In this document: in pieces, positions 44,296 to 56,400 of the stretch | Position numbering within the stretch: position 1 is the first letter of the stretch | How the letters are laid out: the number at the start of each line of letters is the position of its first letter | Virus record (IMG/VR): IMGVR_UViG_3300025133_000036 | Location: 1 to 64,000 of that record | DNA from: a virus | Reading direction: 5' to 3' (one strand) | Length of the DNA: 64,000 bases | Program-made: the position numbers and the translations under genes | Notes under the pieces: generated by a model | What the model was told of the DNA's origin: nothing | The model's database searches: none | The model's input: the letters and a program-made list of their open reading frames with translations, nothing else

Positions 44296-45110
44296 TGCCA
44301 AAGATATTAGGAAAATTTACACCATATGACGCGTCAAATAAATTACTTGATGGACGATATGTCGACGGTAATATAACCGGCAGCCAAGTAAGTGCAAGTG
44401 GAGCAATAGTTGCTAGTTCATTTACTGGAGACGGTAGTGGATTAACTGGATTAGCCGCTTCATATACTCAAGCTGAAATCAGTGGCGCATTAGGCACAAA
44501 TGCAGATTTTATAAGAAACCAAACCGCTGATAAAGTTAGTGGTTCATTGGGCACAAATGCAACATTTTTACGAAATTTAACTCCAGATAAAGTAAGTCAA
44601 TCGTTAGGTTCTAATGCCACTTTTTTACGATCACACACTTCTGCAAATGTAAGTGGTGCTTTGGGTGCAAATGCACCATTTATACGATCATTAACTCAAG
44701 CCGACGTAAGTGGTTCATTAGGAACCAACGCTAATTTTATACGAAATCAAACTGCTGGGAAAGTCAGTGGTTCATGGCAAGGGGAATTATCTTCAAGTGA
44801 GCTTACTTTTGCAGGTGGTGGTATTAGCGGTTCAGTTACGTCTACAGGTTCATTTAGTAGAGTAGAAGTTAGCGCAGACGGATTTGCTATCGGCGGAACA
44901 GAGATTAACCAAACTGTGGCCCAAAATATTACAGCTTTAGATCAACAACTATATACCGCTTCTACACCAACTTTCGCAGGAGTTACATTAACAGGTGATA
45001 GTACATTTGGTAATGCTCTTACTGATACGTATAAAGCTACCGGTAGCTTGAAAATTACAGGCTCTTTAGAAGTCGATGGTGTATTTAATATAGATGGAGG
45101 AACATTTTAA
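44295..45110 (+). CDS. Short fibre-like structural protein with 19-residue repeats
   Basis: Encodes 271 residues. N-terminal ILGKFTPYDASNKLLDGRYV may be the attachment segment. FTGDGSGLTGL is a standard phage fibre shaft motif. Five 19-residue repeats follow (about 62-156), then SGSWQGELSSSEL and a C-terminal TLTGDSTFGNALTDTYKATG segment typical of fibre ends. Start and stop overlap both neighbours. Probably a neck or tail fibre component. Confidence 0.7.
   Translation: MPKILGKFTPYDASNKLLDGRYVDGNITGSQVSASGAIVASSFTGDGSGLTGLAASYTQAEISGALGTNADFIRNQTADKVSGSLGTNATFLRNLTPDKVSQSLGSNATFLRSHTSANVSGALGANAPFIRSLTQADVSGSLGTNANFIRNQTAGKVSGSWQGELSSSELTFAGGGISGSVTSTGSFSRVEVSADGFAIGGTEINQTVAQNITALDQQLYTASTPTFAGVTLTGDSTFGNALTDTYKATGSLKITGSLEVDGVFNIDGGTF
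44478..44762 (+). repeat. Tandem 57-base repeat (19 residues x 5)
   Basis: Units of the form VSGSLGTNATFLRNLTPDK. They align with the 17-residue ISGSWQSQDFANLTPAK units at 16911 (shared S-G-S, F, N-L-T-P-x-K), so the same fibre repeat occurs in two proteins 27 kb apart. Confidence 0.85.
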
Positions 45111-45301
45111 TGGATAAAGATATTGCAAAACGCGCAAAAGATATGATGGTCGAATTTAGTGCCTTAGGTCATAAACTTTCACGCTTAGCCCATGATGCGG
45201 CATTAACAGGGGATAAAACTCAAAACCGTCAGTTCGGGAAAGTCGCAAAAGAATACCAAAAGTTTTTTGGTGAATTAAAAAAATTACACAAACTATTATA
45301 G
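45110..45301 (+). CDS. Small helical protein of unknown function
   Basis: Encodes 63 residues starting within the previous TAA. It is all helical by composition with a Lys/His/Leu pattern (GHKLSRLAHDAAL, then KVAKEYQKFFGELKKLHKLL), possibly a coiled coil. A chaperone or assembly cofactor for the surrounding fibre proteins is possible from position; nothing in the sequence confirms this. Confidence 0.5.
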   Translation: MDKDIAKRAKDMMVEFSALGHKLSRLAHDAALTGDKTQNRQFGKVAKEYQKFFGELKKLHKLL

Positions 45302-45340
45302 TTTTAATCCTATTCATATGAGCAAATATATATTTGTATA

Positions 45341-45346
45341 AGGAGG
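45341..45346 (+). promoter_or_regulatory. Strong Shine-Dalgarno AGGAGG before the first collagen-like gene
   Basis: AGGAGG with a ten-base spacer to the ATG at 45357. A relaxed copy of the repeated element (ATATTTGT, 45330-45337) lies just upstream in the 55-base gap, so a transcription start may also fall here. Confidence 0.65.
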
Positions 45347-45356
45347 CCGTTATATA

Positions 45357-48300
45357 ATGGCAAAACAGCACACAGTAAAACTTAAAAGATCTGCAGTCGA
45401 AGGTCGAGCGCCTAATACTGGAAGTTTAGTTCTTGGTGAATTAGCTATCAATACTTATGATGGTAAAATTTATTTTGAAAAAAGTGGAAGCGTTGAAAGT
45501 ATACAGCAAATTGTTACATCCGATGCACATACGTCAGGTTCAATAGATATTTCTGGTGCAGTTACGGCTTCTTTTTTCAAAGGTGATGCTTCAGGACTAT
45601 CAAATATACCCACTGGTCCACAAGGTAATCAAGGAAATCAAGGTAACCAAGGTAACCAAGGAAACCAAGGAAACCAAGGTAATCAAGGTAACCAAGGAAA
45701 CCAAGGAAACCAAGGTAATCAAGGTAACCAAGGTAATCAAGGTCGTCAAGGACCATTAGGTCCACTCGGCCCTCAAGGTAACCAAGGAAACCAGGGTAAT
45801 CAAGGTAATCAAGGTTCTGAAGGTAACTTCGGTGGTGCAACATTTGAATATGATTTTAGTACAACAACAACGACTTCTGATCCAGGAACAGGAAAATTAA
45901 GATTTAATCAAGCGGATCAAAATACTGCTACAAATATTTATATTGATGAAACGGATGTAAATGGTACTGATATTTCGAATTATCTAGTTACGATAGATGA
46001 TTCTACTTCAACTATCAAAGGCCATGTTAAAATATCAAATAAATTAGATTCCGCACAATTTATATTAGGAACGATATCAAGCCAAACTGACAATACCGGA
46101 TGGCATACAATTATCATATCTGTTATCGATTCTTCTGCTACATCACCATTCAGTGATACAGAAGATATATTGGTTACTTTTGCCAGAACAGGTGATAAAG
46201 GCGATACAGGAAATCAAGGACCCCAAGGAAACCAAGGCCCATTAGGTCCACAAGGCAACCAAGGCAACCAAGGTAATCAAGGCAACCAAGGTGATACCGG
46301 CGCTCAGGGTAACCAAGGTAATCAAGGTCCTACAGGCCAAACAGGTAATCAAGGTAATCAAGGCAATACTGGTCCATTAGGCCCACTCGGTCCTCAAGGT
46401 AATCAAGGCAACCAAGGCAATCAAGGTAACCAAGGTCGTCAAGGACCACTCGGTCCTCAAGGTAATCAAGGCAACCAAGGTAATCAAGGAAATCAAGGTC
46501 GTCAAGGCCCACTCGGTCCGCAGGGCAATCAAGGAAACACCGGTCCACTCGGCCCTCAAGGTAACCAAGGAAACCAAGGCCCATTAGGTCCACTCGGCCC
46601 TCAAGGTAACCAAGGAAATACCGGCCCACTCGGTCCTCAAGGAAATCAAGGCAATCAAGGTCGTCAAGGACCACTTGGCCCACTCGGTCCTCAAGGTAAT
46701 CAAGGTAACCAAGGTCGTCAAGGTCCACTCGGTCCACAAGGCAACCAAGGTCGTCAAGGACCACTCGGTCCACAAGGCAACCAAGGTAATCAAGGAAACC
46801 AAGGAAACCAAGGTCCAATCGGTAACACCGGCCCTCTTGGTCCTCAAGGTAATCAAGGCAACCAAGGTAATCAAGGCAACCAAGGTCGTCAAGGTCCACT
46901 CGGTCCTCAAGGTAACCAAGGAAATACTGGATCAACTGGTGCTCAAGGTAACCAAGGCAACCAAGGTAACCAAGGCAGACAAGGACCACTCGGTCCTCAA
47001 GGTAACCAAGGCAACCAAGGCAACCAAGGCAGACAAGGACCACTCGGTCATCAAGGTGCAAATGGTCCTTTAGGTCCTCAAGGCAACCAAGGTAATACTG
47101 GCGCTCAGGGTAATCAAGGAAATCAAGGTACTGAAGGTAATTTCGGTGGAGCTTCATTCGAATATAATTTTGCTACAGCCACTACAATGCAAGACCCAGG
47201 AAGCGGTGCTTTAAGACTTAATGCCGCAGACCAAAATACCGCTACTAACATAGCTATTGATGAATTAGATGCCGATGGTACTGATATATCATCGTATCTC
47301 CAAACTATAGATGACAGTACATCTACGATTAAAGGTCATGTAAAGATTTCAAACAAAACTGATAGTAGTCAGTTTATATTAGGTACGATATCAAGTCAAA
47401 CCGACAATACAGGATGGCACACAATTGTTATATCTGTAGTTGATTCATCAGCTACATCACCATTTAGTAATGCAGAAGATATTATAGTTACCTTTGCCAG
47501 AACAGGTGATAAAGGCGATACTGGAGCTCAAGGTAATATAGGTGCTCAAGGTAACCAAGGTAACCAAGGCAATCAAGGAAGACAAGGACCAGCAGGTACT
47601 GGTGCTCAAGGTAACCAAGGTAATCAAGGTAACCAAGGTAACCAAGGCAATCAAGGAAGACAAGGACCAGCAGGTACTGGTGCTCAAGGTAACCAAGGTA
47701 ATCAAGGCCGTCAAGGACCAATAGGAAATACTGGTCCAATTGGAAATACTGGTGCTCAAGGTAACCAAGGAAATCAAGGAAATACTGGATCAACTGGTTC
47801 TCAAGGTAACCAAGGTCCAATTGGAAATACTGGTGCTCAAGGTAATCAAGGTAACCAAGGAAATCAAGGAAATACTGGATCAACTGGTTCTCAAGGTAAC
47901 CAAGGTAATCAAGGTCGTCAAGGACCATTAGGTCCACTCGGCCCTCAAGGCAACCAAGGTAATCAAGGCAACCAAGGTAATCAAGGAAATACTGGCCCAC
48001 TCGGTCCTCAAGGAAATCAAGGTAACCAAGGTCGTCAAGGTCCACTTGGACCACAAGGTAATCAGGGAAATCAAGGTAACCAAGGTAATCACGGCAACCA
48101 AGGTAACCAAGGTAATCAAGGGCCATTAGGTCCACAAGGAAATCAAGGAAATCAAGGTTCTGAAGGTAACTTTGGTGGAGCATCTTTTAAATATACTTTT
48201 GAAGCCGATACAGATGCAACAGACCCGGGAGCCGGAAAAGTAAAATTAAATCAGACCGATCAAAATACCGCTACAAATATATACATTAACGATGCAGATG

Positions 48301-51300
48301 TAGATGCTACAGATATATCAAGTTATTTAGTTACTATTGACGATTCTACTTCTACTATTAAAGGTCATGTTAAAATTTCAAATAGAATTGATGCATCCCA
48401 ATTTATATTAGGTACAATATCAAGCCAAACGGATAACTCTTCTTACCATACTATTGTTATATCTGTAATTGACTCATCTGCTACGTCACCATTTTCAGAT
48501 GATGAAGGAGTACTAATAACATTTGCCAGAACAGGTGATAAAGGTGATACTGGCGCTCAAGGACCAACCGGTCCATTGGGCCCTCAAGGCAACCAAGGCA
48601 ACCAAGGTAATCAAGGAAATCAAGGTCGTCAAGGCCCACTCGGTCCGCAAGGTAACCAAGGTAATCAAGGTAATCAAGGAAATCAAGGAAATCAAGGTCG
48701 TCAAGGCCCACTCGGTCCTCAAGGAAATCAAGGCAATCAAGGTCGTCAAGGCCCACTCGGTCCTCAAGGAAATCAAGGCAATCAAGGTCGTCAAGGACCA
48801 CTCGGTCCTCAAGGCAACCAAGGTAACCAAGGCAGACAAGGACCAATCGGTCCTCAAGGAAATCAAGGTAACCAGGGTAACCAAGGTAATCAAGGGCCAT
48901 TAGGTCCACAAGGAAATCAAGGAAATCAAGGTTCTGAAGGTAATTTCGGCGGTGCAACATTTGCCTATACTTTTGAGACAAATACTAATAACGCAAATCC
49001 AGGTGCTGGTGATATTAGACTTGATAATGCTACACAAAATGCAGCAACAGGAATTTACATATGTGATACTGATGAAGATGGTACAGATATAGCATCTTAT
49101 TTACAAACTATTGACGATTCTACAAGTACTATAAAAGGTCATGTAAAGATTTCAAATAAATTAGACTCAAGTCAGTTTATACTATGGACAATTTCAAGTT
49201 TAACGGATAACAGTGGTTACTTTGACATTACAGTAAGTCCTGTTGATTCATCAGCTGCAGCACCATTTAGTGCTGCAGAAGATATCATAGTTACTTTTGC
49301 TAGAACAGGTGATAAAGGTACAACTGGAGCTCAAGGTAACCAAGGTCGTCAAGGCCCACTCGGTCCTCAAGGAAATCAAGGTAATCAAGGCAGACAAGGA
49401 CCAATCGGTCCTCAAGGAAACCAAGGCAACCAAGGTAACCAAGGCAGACAAGGACCAATCGGTCCTCAAGGAAACCAAGGTAACCAAGGAAACCAAGGTA
49501 ACCAAGGAAATCAAGGCAGACAAGGACCAATCGGTCCTCAAGGAAATCAAGGTAACCAAGGTAATCAAGGTCGTCAAGGTCCACTTGGTCCACTCGGTCC
49601 TCAAGGTTTTCAAGGAAATCAAGGTAACCAAGGAAATCAAGGCAACCAAGGTAACCAAGGTAATACAGGCGCTCAGGGTGATACTGGTGCTCAGGGTAAC
49701 CAAGGCAACCAAGGTCGTCAAGGCCCACTCGGTCCGCAAGGTAACCAAGGTAACCAAGGCAACCAAGGTAATCAGGGTAACCAAGGTCGTCAAGGTCCAC
49801 TTGGTCCACAAGGTAACCAAGGTAACCAAGGAAACCAAGGTAACCAAGGAAACCAAGGTAACACTGGCCCTCTCGGTCCTCAAGGTAATCAGGGCAATCA
49901 GGGTAATCAAGGCGATGAAGGTAATTTTGGTGGCGCCTCTTTCGAATATGATTTTAACACAGCCACTTCTGGAGATCCAGGGGCTGGCAAACTATTATTA
50001 AATCAAACAGATGAAAATACTGCTACTATTCTTCACTTAGATGATGTTGATATAGATGCAACAGATATACAATCTTACTTAAGAACTATTGATGATTCTG
50101 ATTCGACTATTAAAGGTCACGTTAGAATTTCTAATAAAGTTGATAGTTCACAATTTTTATTATTTCAAATTACAGCCACATCTGAAGAGACAGGATATTT
50201 TACTGTTACAATAAGTAATATAGCTTCTTCAGCTACATCTCCTTTTACATTAAATGAAAGAGTTATTGCCACATTCGCTAGAACAGGTGATAAAGGTGAT
50301 ACAGGAACACAAGGATCAACGGGCTCTCAAGGAAATCAAGGTAACCAGGGTAACCAAGGCAACCAAGGTCGTCAAGGCCCACTCGGTCCGCAAGGTAACC
50401 AAGGCAACCAAGGCAACCAAGGTCGTCAAGGTCCACTTGGACCAACTGGCCCACAAGGCAATCAAGGTAACCAAGGTAATCAAGGAAATACTGGCCCACT
50501 CGGTCCTCAAGGAAATCAAGGTAACCAGGGAAGACAAGGACCATTAGGTCCTCAAGGTAACCAAGGTAATCAAGGCAACCAAGGTCGTCAAGGTCCACTT
50601 GGACCTCAAGGAAACCAAGGTAACACCGGCCCTCTCGGTCCTCAAGGTAATCAAGGCAACCAAGGTAATCAAGGCAACCAAGGTCGTCAAGGTCCACTTG
50701 GACCTCAAGGAAACCAAGGTAATACTGGCCCAACTGGGCCCCAAGGTAATCAAGGAAGACAAGGCCCACTTGGACCACAAGGTTTTCAAGGTAATCAAGG
50801 CAATCAAGGCAATACCGGTCCACTCGGTCCTCAAGGAAATCAAGGCAATCAAGGCAATCAAGGCAACCAAGGTCGTCAAGGACCACTTGGACCACTTGGA
50901 CCACAAGGCAACCAAGGTAATCAGGGTAACCAAGGTCGTCAAGGACCACTTGGACCACTTGGACCACAAGGCAATCAAGGTAACCAAGGTCGTCAAGGAC
51001 CACTCGGTCCTCAAGGCAACCAAGGTAATCAGGGCCCACTTGGCCCACAAGGTAATCAGGGTGATACCGGTTCAGCAGATATATCATCTGCAGCGAATAA
51101 TAGAGTAATAACGTCTACAGGTACATCTACTGGTTTAGTAGCAGAGGGTAATTTGACATTTGATGGTTCTACATTAAATCTGTCCGGTGATCAAGTAATT
51201 ACAGGAGATCTTAGAGCAGTTGGATCAATAACGGCTAATGAATTAATTGTAAGTTCTTCTGTAACACATATGACACAATCATTTAGTAGTGGTTCAACAA

Positions 51301-52679
51301 TATTCGGTGATACTTTAGATGATACTCATCAGTTTACAGGTTCACTATTAGTTACAGGCTCAGCAACTATAGGTGGTGCTGCAACATTTGCTAAGACTAT
51401 TACTTCGATAGGTCAACTTTCAGTTGAAAATGCTGCACCCCAAGTAGTCATAAAGAGTACAGATACAAGTAATGGTGATGCTACTCTATCACTTATTTCT
51501 GATAATGGTGCCACAAACGCAGATTATTGGAAAATAAAAGCAGTTGCACCAGGGGATGAATTACAGTTTCTAAATGGAAATGATGCATCTTGTTTTACAC
51601 TAAACTCTTCTGGCAACGCCACATTTGCTTCGAGTGTACAATTAAGTGATGGTCAGCAAGTCCAATGGGGAGGAGGCAATAATGCTATTTTTGGACACGA
51701 TGCAAGTGATTATGTTGCTATAAAAACCAATGGAACAGATAGATTAAAAATAGATGATACAGGATTTGCCTTTTATAATATGCCAATCAAACTATCGGCT
51801 ACTGAAAAATTATATTTAGATGGTGGTAGCAACACTTACATAGAAGAAGATTCAGCAGATACCATTATAATTGCGACGGGTGGCACTACTGCTTTAACGC
51901 TTGACTCGTCCCAAAACGCCACATTTGCTGGTACAATAGGTTCAGGAGTAATTACATCTACAGGTCATAGTACTTTTGGTACTGTTGGTACTACCAGTGT
52001 GTGGGTAACTAATTTATATGATGGGAATAGTGCAGATAATTCAAGCATTGTTTTTGGTGGTACGAGTGATTTTATAAAATTTTATACAGATGGTCAAACG
52101 AGTGCAGACTTGGCTCTAACTCTTGATTCATCTCATAATGCTACGTTTGGTGGAAACATAAGTGGTTCAGCAACCTCAACTGGTTCGTTTGGTTCATTAG
52201 TAGTTTCTGATAAAGTACAAGGTGCAATCACATTTGGTAGTACCGTATCAGCACAAGGAAATGTAGAAATTAGAAAATCATATCCTGATTTAAATCTAAG
52301 AGCTGGAGATGAACAAAGAATTAATTTTGTTGATGATGGTAATGGTACTCAAAGTGGAATAAAGAACAACGCTGGTACAATGAAGTTTTATGGTAATAGT
52401 AGTTCTACTAAAATAAGAATGACCATAGATGATGATAATGCAACGTTTACTACTGACATATTACCTTCAGCTGATGCAACCTATGATTTAGGTTCAGGTG
52501 CTGCAAGATGGGCTAACTTATTTACAGCAGATTTAAATTTATCTAATGAAGGTACTCAAGGAAATGATGTTGATGGAACAAATGGTAATTGGACCATCCA
52601 AGAAGGCGCAGAAGACTTATATTTATTGAATAATAAGAACGGTAAAAAATACAAATTTAAGCTTGAGGAGATCATATAA
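45357..52679 (+). CDS. Giant collagen-like fibre protein (2440 residues)
   Basis: Residues 1-83 form a globular head ([24 protein letters not shown] resembles the N-terminal fold of phage Mtd-type proteins). From residue 85 long Gly-X-Y collagen arms dominate, mostly G-N-Q with G-P-L, G-P-Q, G-R-Q and G-N-T. They are interrupted five times by a conserved 124-residue domain, each ending in ARTGDKG. The last 540 residues are a fibre-like beta region ([27 protein letters not shown]) ending [20 protein letters not shown], a terminus common in marine phage fibres. It should form a trimeric tail fibre with bead-on-string globules. Pro occupies only the X position; Lys and Thr occur at Y. Confidence 0.88.
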   Translation: MAKQHTVKLKRSAVEGRAPNTGSLVLGELAINTYDGKIYFEKSGSVESIQQIVTSDAHTSGSIDISGAVTASFFKGDASGLSNIPTGPQGNQGNQGNQGNQGNQGNQGNQGNQGNQGNQGNQGNQGNQGRQGPLGPLGPQGNQGNQGNQGNQGSEGNFGGATFEYDFSTTTTTSDPGTGKLRFNQADQNTATNIYIDETDVNGTDISNYLVTIDDSTSTIKGHVKISNKLDSAQFILGTISSQTDNTGWHTIIISVIDSSATSPFSDTEDILVTFARTGDKGDTGNQGPQGNQGPLGPQGNQGNQGNQGNQGDTGAQGNQGNQGPTGQTGNQGNQGNTGPLGPLGPQGNQGNQGNQGNQGRQGPLGPQGNQGNQGNQGNQGRQGPLGPQGNQGNTGPLGPQGNQGNQGPLGPLGPQGNQGNTGPLGPQGNQGNQGRQGPLGPLGPQGNQGNQGRQGPLGPQGNQGRQGPLGPQGNQGNQGNQGNQGPIGNTGPLGPQGNQGNQGNQGNQGRQGPLGPQGNQGNTGSTGAQGNQGNQGNQGRQGPLGPQGNQGNQGNQGRQGPLGHQGANGPLGPQGNQGNTGAQGNQGNQGTEGNFGGASFEYNFATATTMQDPGSGALRLNAADQNTATNIAIDELDADGTDISSYLQTIDDSTSTIKGHVKISNKTDSSQFILGTISSQTDNTGWHTIVISVVDSSATSPFSNAEDIIVTFARTGDKGDTGAQGNIGAQGNQGNQGNQGRQGPAGTGAQGNQGNQGNQGNQGNQGRQGPAGTGAQGNQGNQGRQGPIGNTGPIGNTGAQGNQGNQGNTGSTGSQGNQGPIGNTGAQGNQGNQGNQGNTGSTGSQGNQGNQGRQGPLGPLGPQGNQGNQGNQGNQGNTGPLGPQGNQGNQGRQGPLGPQGNQGNQGNQGNHGNQGNQGNQGPLGPQGNQGNQGSEGNFGGASFKYTFEADTDATDPGAGKVKLNQTDQNTATNIYINDADVDATDISSYLVTIDDSTSTIKGHVKISNRIDASQFILGTISSQTDNSSYHTIVISVIDSSATSPFSDDEGVLITFARTGDKGDTGAQGPTGPLGPQGNQGNQGNQGNQGRQGPLGPQGNQGNQGNQGNQGNQGRQGPLGPQGNQGNQGRQGPLGPQGNQGNQGRQGPLGPQGNQGNQGRQGPIGPQGNQGNQGNQGNQGPLGPQGNQGNQGSEGNFGGATFAYTFETNTNNANPGAGDIRLDNATQNAATGIYICDTDEDGTDIASYLQTIDDSTSTIKGHVKISNKLDSSQFILWTISSLTDNSGYFDITVSPVDSSAAAPFSAAEDIIVTFARTGDKGTTGAQGNQGRQGPLGPQGNQGNQGRQGPIGPQGNQGNQGNQGRQGPIGPQGNQGNQGNQGNQGNQGRQGPIGPQGNQGNQGNQGRQGPLGPLGPQGFQGNQGNQGNQGNQGNQGNTGAQGDTGAQGNQGNQGRQGPLGPQGNQGNQGNQGNQGNQGRQGPLGPQGNQGNQGNQGNQGNQGNTGPLGPQGNQGNQGNQGDEGNFGGASFEYDFNTATSGDPGAGKLLLNQTDENTATILHLDDVDIDATDIQSYLRTIDDSDSTIKGHVRISNKVDSSQFLLFQITATSEETGYFTVTISNIASSATSPFTLNERVIATFARTGDKGDTGTQGSTGSQGNQGNQGNQGNQGRQGPLGPQGNQGNQGNQGRQGPLGPTGPQGNQGNQGNQGNTGPLGPQGNQGNQGRQGPLGPQGNQGNQGNQGRQGPLGPQGNQGNTGPLGPQGNQGNQGNQGNQGRQGPLGPQGNQGNTGPTGPQGNQGRQGPLGPQGFQGNQGNQGNTGPLGPQGNQGNQGNQGNQGRQGPLGPLGPQGNQGNQGNQGRQGPLGPLGPQGNQGNQGRQGPLGPQGNQGNQGPLGPQGNQGDTGSADISSAANNRVITSTGTSTGLVAEGNLTFDGSTLNLSGDQVITGDLRAVGSITANELIVSSSVTHMTQSFSSGSTIFGDTLDDTHQFTGSLLVTGSATIGGAATFAKTITSIGQLSVENAAPQVVIKSTDTSNGDATLSLISDNGATNADYWKIKAVAPGDELQFLNGNDASCFTLNSSGNATFASSVQLSDGQQVQWGGGNNAIFGHDASDYVAIKTNGTDRLKIDDTGFAFYNMPIKLSATEKLYLDGGSNTYIEEDSADTIIIATGGTTALTLDSSQNATFAGTIGSGVITSTGHSTFGTVGTTSVWVTNLYDGNSADNSSIVFGGTSDFIKFYTDGQTSADLALTLDSSHNATFGGNISGSATSTGSFGSLVVSDKVQGAITFGSTVSAQGNVEIRKSYPDLNLRAGDEQRINFVDDGNGTQSGIKNNAGTMKFYGNSSSTKIRMTIDDDNATFTTDILPSADATYDLGSGAARWANLFTADLNLSNEGTQGNDVDGTNGNWTIQEGAEDLYLLNNKNGKKYKFKLEEII
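45819..46190 (+). repeat. Interspersed globular domain, copy 1 of 7
   Basis: About 124 residues from [13 protein letters not shown] to the A-R-T before GDKGDTG. Shared core motifs: [40 protein letters not shown] and an end FARTGDKG. The sequence looks like a compact beta domain. No known family is recognised. Confidence 0.85.
47133..47504 (+). repeat. Interspersed globular domain, copy 2
   Basis: Closest to copy 1; the [20 protein letters not shown] stretch is nearly unchanged. Confidence 0.85.
48162..48533 (+). repeat. Interspersed globular domain, copy 3
   Basis: Start varies to [15 protein letters not shown] while the [17 protein letters not shown] core is unchanged. Confidence 0.85.
48936..49307 (+). 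repeat. Interspersed globular domain, copy 4
   Basis: Differs by [20 protein letters not shown], a variant shared with copy 6 in the next gene, so copies have been exchanged between genes. Confidence 0.85.
49917..50285 (+). repeat. Interspersed globular domain, copy 5
   Basis: The most divergent in this gene: [34 protein letters not shown], one residue shorter near the start. Confidence 0.85.
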
Positions 52680-55600
52680 ATGCCTATACAATCAGAAGAT
52701 CTAGTACTAAGTGGATCGATTATATACAACCTCGATGAGGGTGGTGAGTTAACATTACCAAAAGTATCATCAGATCCCGCTACGTCAACGCTTGAAACCG
52801 GCTCTTTATTTTTTAATACAACAGATGATTTACCTAAATTTTTTACTGGTAATCAAATCTCTATATTTAGAGGTCCTCAAGGTTTTCAAGGTAATCAAGG
52901 TCGCCAAGGCCCGTTAGGACCATTAGGTCCACAAGGTAACCAAGGTAACCAAGGTAATCAAGGAAATACCGGCCCACTCGGTCCTCAAGGTAATCAAGGT
53001 CGCCAAGGCCCGTTAGGACCAACCGGACCACTCGGTCCTCAAGGAAATCAAGGCAATACAGGTCCACTCGGTCCTCAAGGTAATCAAGGCAATCAGGGCA
53101 ATCAAGGCAACCAAGGAAGACAAGGACCATTAGGTCCAACTGGTAATACAGGTCCACTCGGTCCTCAAGGTAACCAAGGCAATCAAGGAAGACAAGGACC
53201 ATTAGGTCCACTTGGACCATTAGGTCCACAAGGCAACCAAGGTCGTCAAGGTCCACTCGGCCCAACCGGTCCACTCGGTCCTCAAGGAAATCAAGGCAAT
53301 ACAGGTCCACTCGGTCCTCAAGGTTTTCAAGGTAATCAAGGTAACCAAGGAAATCAAGGCAGACAAGGACCACTCGGTCCTCAAGGTAACCAAGGTAATC
53401 AAGGCAGACAAGGACCACTCGGTCCTCAAGGTAACCAAGGTAATCAAGGAAGACAAGGCCCATTAGGTCCAACTGGTAATACAGGACCACTCGGTCCTCA
53501 AGGCAATCAAGGAAATCAAGGTGATGAAGGTAATTTTGGCGGAGCAGCTTTTTCATATGATTTTAGTACCTCAACAACTGATTCTGACCCTGGTTCCGGA
53601 ATTATTCGATTAAATAATATTCTTCAAGCCAATGCAACTATAATTTATATCGATGATGCTGATAAAGATGGCACCGATATACAAACTTATTTACGAACAA
53701 TAGATGACTCTACTTCAACCATTAAGGGTCACGTTAAAATTACAAATAAATTAGACTCAAGTCAGTTTATACTATGGACAATTTCTTCACTTGCTGAAGC
53801 ATCAGGATATTTTAAAATAACTGTTTCACCAGTTGATGATTCTAATGAAACACCTGGCCCATTTGATAACGGTGAAGATATTTTAATCACATTTGCCAGA
53901 ACAGGTGATAAAGGTGATACAGGAGCACAAGGCAATCAAGGTAGACAAGGTCCACTTGGACCACAGGGACCAACCGGTCCACTTGGACCACAAGGAAATC
54001 AAGGTAACCAAGGTAATCAAGGCAGACAAGGCCCACTCGGCCCTCAAGGTAACCAAGGAAGACAAGGACCATTAGGTCCACTCGGTCCTCAAGGTAATCA
54101 AGGAAATACTGGCCCACTCGGTCCTCAAGGAAATCAAGGTAACCAAGGTAATCAAGGTCGCCAAGGACCATTAGGTCCAACCGGACCATTAGGTCCAACC
54201 GGACCACTCGGACCCCAAGGCAATCAAGGAAGACAAGGCCCACTTGGACCACTCGGACCCCAAGGCAATCAAGGCAATACCGGCCCAACCGGTCCACTCG
54301 GCCCAACCGGTCCTCAAGGAAATCAAGGTAATCAAGGCAGACAAGGCCCATTAGGTCCTACAGGTAGTATTGGTCCTCAAGGCCCAACAGGCCTAACTGG
54401 ACCCCAAGGTAATCAAGGAAGACAAGGCCCACTTGGACCACAAGGTTTTCAAGGTAATCAAGGAAGACAAGGCCCACTTGGACCACAAGGTTTTCAAGGT
54501 AATCAAGGAAGACAAGGCCCACTTGGACCAGTCGGTCCAGACGGTCCTAGAGGCTATCAAGGTTTTCAAGGTAATCAAGGTCGTCAAGGCCCACTTGGAC
54601 CACAAGGTAATCAAGGTCGTCAAGGCCCACTTGGACCACAAGGTTTTCAAGGTAATCAAGGTCGTCAAGGCCCACTTGGACCACAAGGTTTTCAAGGTAA
54701 TCAAGGTCGTCAAGGCCCAATCGGTCCACAAGGTTTTCAAGGTAACCAAGGAAGACAAGGCCCACTTGGTCCAGTCGGTCCAGACGGTCCTAGAGGCTAT
54801 CAAGGTTTTCAAGGTAATCAAGGAAGACAAGGCCCACTCGGCCCTCAAGGTAACCAAGGAAGACAAGGCCCACTTGGACCAGTCGGTCCAGACGGTCCTA
54901 GAGGCTATCAAGGTTTTCAAGGTAATCAAGGAAGACAAGGCCCACTTGGACCACAAGGTAATCAAGGAAGACAAGGCCCACTTGGACCACAAGGTTTTCA
55001 AGGTAATCAAGGTCCACTTGGACCAGACGGTCCAGACGGTCCTAGAGGTTATCAAGGTTATCAAGGTAATCAAGGTCGTCAAGGCCCACTTGGACCACAA
55101 GGTAATCAAGGAAGACAAGGCCCACTTGGACCACAAGGTAATCAAGGAAGACAAGGCCCACTTGGACCACAAGGTTTTCAAGGTAATCAAGGTCCACTTG
55201 GACCAGACGGTCCAGACGGTCCTAGAGGTTATCAAGGTTATCAAGGTAATCAAGGTCGTCAAGGCCCACTTGGACCACAAGGTTTTCAAGGTAATCAAGG
55301 TCGTCAAGGACCACTTGGACCAGACGGTCCAGACGGTCCTAGAGGTTATCAAGGTTATCAAGGTAATCAAGGTCGTCAAGGACCACTCGGTCCTCAAGGC
55401 AGACAAGGCCCAATCGGTCCTCAAGGCAGACAAGGCCCAATCGGTCCACAAGGTTTTCAAGGTAATCAAGGTCGTCAAGGCCCAATCGGTCCACAAGGTT
55501 TTCAAGGTAATCAAGGTCGTCAAGGCCCAATCGGACCACAAGGACCTAGAGGTTATCAAGGTTATCAAGGTAATCAAGGTCGTCAAGGACCACAGGGTGA

Positions 55601-56060
55601 TAGAGGCTATCAAGGTTATCAAGGTAATCAAGGTCGTCAAGGCCCACTCGGACCAACAGGAAATACAGGACCAACAGGAAATACAGGACCAACAGGAAAT
55701 ACAGGCCCAACTGGAAATACAGGTCCAGCTGGTGCAGCAACTACAATATTTAGTTGGGATTTAGCAGGTGGATTTGCTGGAACATGGTATACTTTACCCA
55801 AGCATGCTAGTATGGGCGCATTCACTACAGTAAACCTTTATAGAGTTTGTTCAACAGGGACAGCAACAATAACTGTTCAATACAAAACCAGTATTGGTGG
55901 ATCTTGGTCCAGTGTTACTAATTTAACAAGTGAAACTTTTGATACTACAGAAAGATTAGAAACAGATGGTTCATTGTCTACTTCCGGAAATGTTTGGTTT
56001 AGAATCTATGCATCTGCATCATCTATGTCTAACGGAATTGTTTGTGTCTCTATCTCTTAG
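52680..56060 (+). CDS. Collagen-like fibre protein (1126 residues) with C-terminal beta domain
   Basis: Starts directly after the previous stop. Residues 1-62 are a short head ([18 protein letters not shown], then [16 protein letters not shown]). Collagen arms follow, broken by one copy of the 124-residue domain. The second arm (about 415-1015) is Pro-richer, with repeated blocks [16 protein letters not shown] and [16 protein letters not shown], and ends in [10 protein letters not shown] repeats. The C-terminal 100 residues ([18 protein letters not shown] ... [15 protein letters not shown]) form a beta-sandwich-like tip that may bind glycans. Tyr- and Phe-containing triplets (G-Y-Q, G-F-Q) distinguish it from the upstream fibre. 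Confidence 0.85.
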   Translation: MPIQSEDLVLSGSIIYNLDEGGELTLPKVSSDPATSTLETGSLFFNTTDDLPKFFTGNQISIFRGPQGFQGNQGRQGPLGPLGPQGNQGNQGNQGNTGPLGPQGNQGRQGPLGPTGPLGPQGNQGNTGPLGPQGNQGNQGNQGNQGRQGPLGPTGNTGPLGPQGNQGNQGRQGPLGPLGPLGPQGNQGRQGPLGPTGPLGPQGNQGNTGPLGPQGFQGNQGNQGNQGRQGPLGPQGNQGNQGRQGPLGPQGNQGNQGRQGPLGPTGNTGPLGPQGNQGNQGDEGNFGGAAFSYDFSTSTTDSDPGSGIIRLNNILQANATIIYIDDADKDGTDIQTYLRTIDDSTSTIKGHVKITNKLDSSQFILWTISSLAEASGYFKITVSPVDDSNETPGPFDNGEDILITFARTGDKGDTGAQGNQGRQGPLGPQGPTGPLGPQGNQGNQGNQGRQGPLGPQGNQGRQGPLGPLGPQGNQGNTGPLGPQGNQGNQGNQGRQGPLGPTGPLGPTGPLGPQGNQGRQGPLGPLGPQGNQGNTGPTGPLGPTGPQGNQGNQGRQGPLGPTGSIGPQGPTGLTGPQGNQGRQGPLGPQGFQGNQGRQGPLGPQGFQGNQGRQGPLGPVGPDGPRGYQGFQGNQGRQGPLGPQGNQGRQGPLGPQGFQGNQGRQGPLGPQGFQGNQGRQGPIGPQGFQGNQGRQGPLGPVGPDGPRGYQGFQGNQGRQGPLGPQGNQGRQGPLGPVGPDGPRGYQGFQGNQGRQGPLGPQGNQGRQGPLGPQGFQGNQGPLGPDGPDGPRGYQGYQGNQGRQGPLGPQGNQGRQGPLGPQGNQGRQGPLGPQGFQGNQGPLGPDGPDGPRGYQGYQGNQGRQGPLGPQGFQGNQGRQGPLGPDGPDGPRGYQGYQGNQGRQGPLGPQGRQGPIGPQGRQGPIGPQGFQGNQGRQGPIGPQGFQGNQGRQGPIGPQGPRGYQGYQGNQGRQGPQGDRGYQGYQGNQGRQGPLGPTGNTGPTGNTGPTGNTGPTGNTGPAGAATTIFSWDLAGGFAGTWYTLPKHASMGAFTTVNLYRVCSTGTATITVQYKTSIGGSWSSVTNLTSETFDTTERLETDGSLSTSGNVWFRIYASASSMSNGIVCVSIS
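53526..53903 (+). repeat. Interspersed globular domain, copy 6
   Basis: Single copy in this gene, two residues longer ([17 protein letters not shown] near its end), with the FILWTISSL variant of copy 4. Confidence 0.85.
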
Positions 56061-56400
56061 TACAACTTTATCTAATGGTAAAACTTTATCTCAATTTTAT
56101 GATGACTACTTTCAATGGACAGCGGATAATCTTTTTGACGACTTTACGAATGAAGAGCAATCCGCATTGAAAGATGTCTTTATTATTTCAGATAATACGA
56201 TTGTTGAAGCATATAAAAATGATAATTCTATAACCTGGGATTCTTCAATAACTACAGAAAACGGTACAGAGGTAATTTCCCAATACTATTTAAATGTCTT
56301 TATACCATATAGGAGTTATCATGATGATCTTGTAGCTATGGATTGCTACACTGAATATAAATATGAATCTTTAATGGAAGTAATAGGAGACCTAATTTAA
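56044..56400 (+). CDS. Small acidic protein between fibre genes
   Basis: 118 residues from a GTG at 56044; an upstream ATG at 55966 would place 26 extra, Cys/His/Leu-rich residues inside the previous gene and looks like a shadow. The body is acidic and aromatic ([39 protein letters not shown]). Its TAA overlaps the next ATG. Such small genes after fibre genes are often assembly chaperones, which is a positional guess; no family is recognised. Confidence 0.55.
   Translation: MSLSLSTTLSNGKTLSQFYDDYFQWTADNLFDDFTNEEQSALKDVFIISDNTIVEAYKNDNSITWDSSITTENGTEVISQYYLNVFIPYRSYHDDLVAMDCYTEYKYESLMEVIGDLI

Noticed and set aside
45357-45606. Diversity-generating retroelement, suggested by the Mtd-like N-terminal fold.
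   Set aside because: No reverse transcriptase, template repeat or variable repeat was seen in the window.
46330-47157. Long minus-strand open frames opposite the collagen arms (also 47488-48183, 49251-49910, 50278-51087, 54393-55640).
   Set aside because: The nine-base periodicity of Gly-X-Y codons leaves several frames open. The products are monotonous LD/GYL or TLIT repeats without starts, ribosome sites or domains.
45610-51070. CRISPR-like look of regularly spaced short repeats.
   Set aside because: Periodicity is codon-based, within one open frame, with no constant-length spacers and no cas genes.
54433-55764. 443-codon plus-strand frame inside the second collagen-like gene.
   Set aside because: It is the +1 reading of the same repeats ([12 protein letters not shown] pattern) with no head or tail domain; the collagen frame has proper ends.
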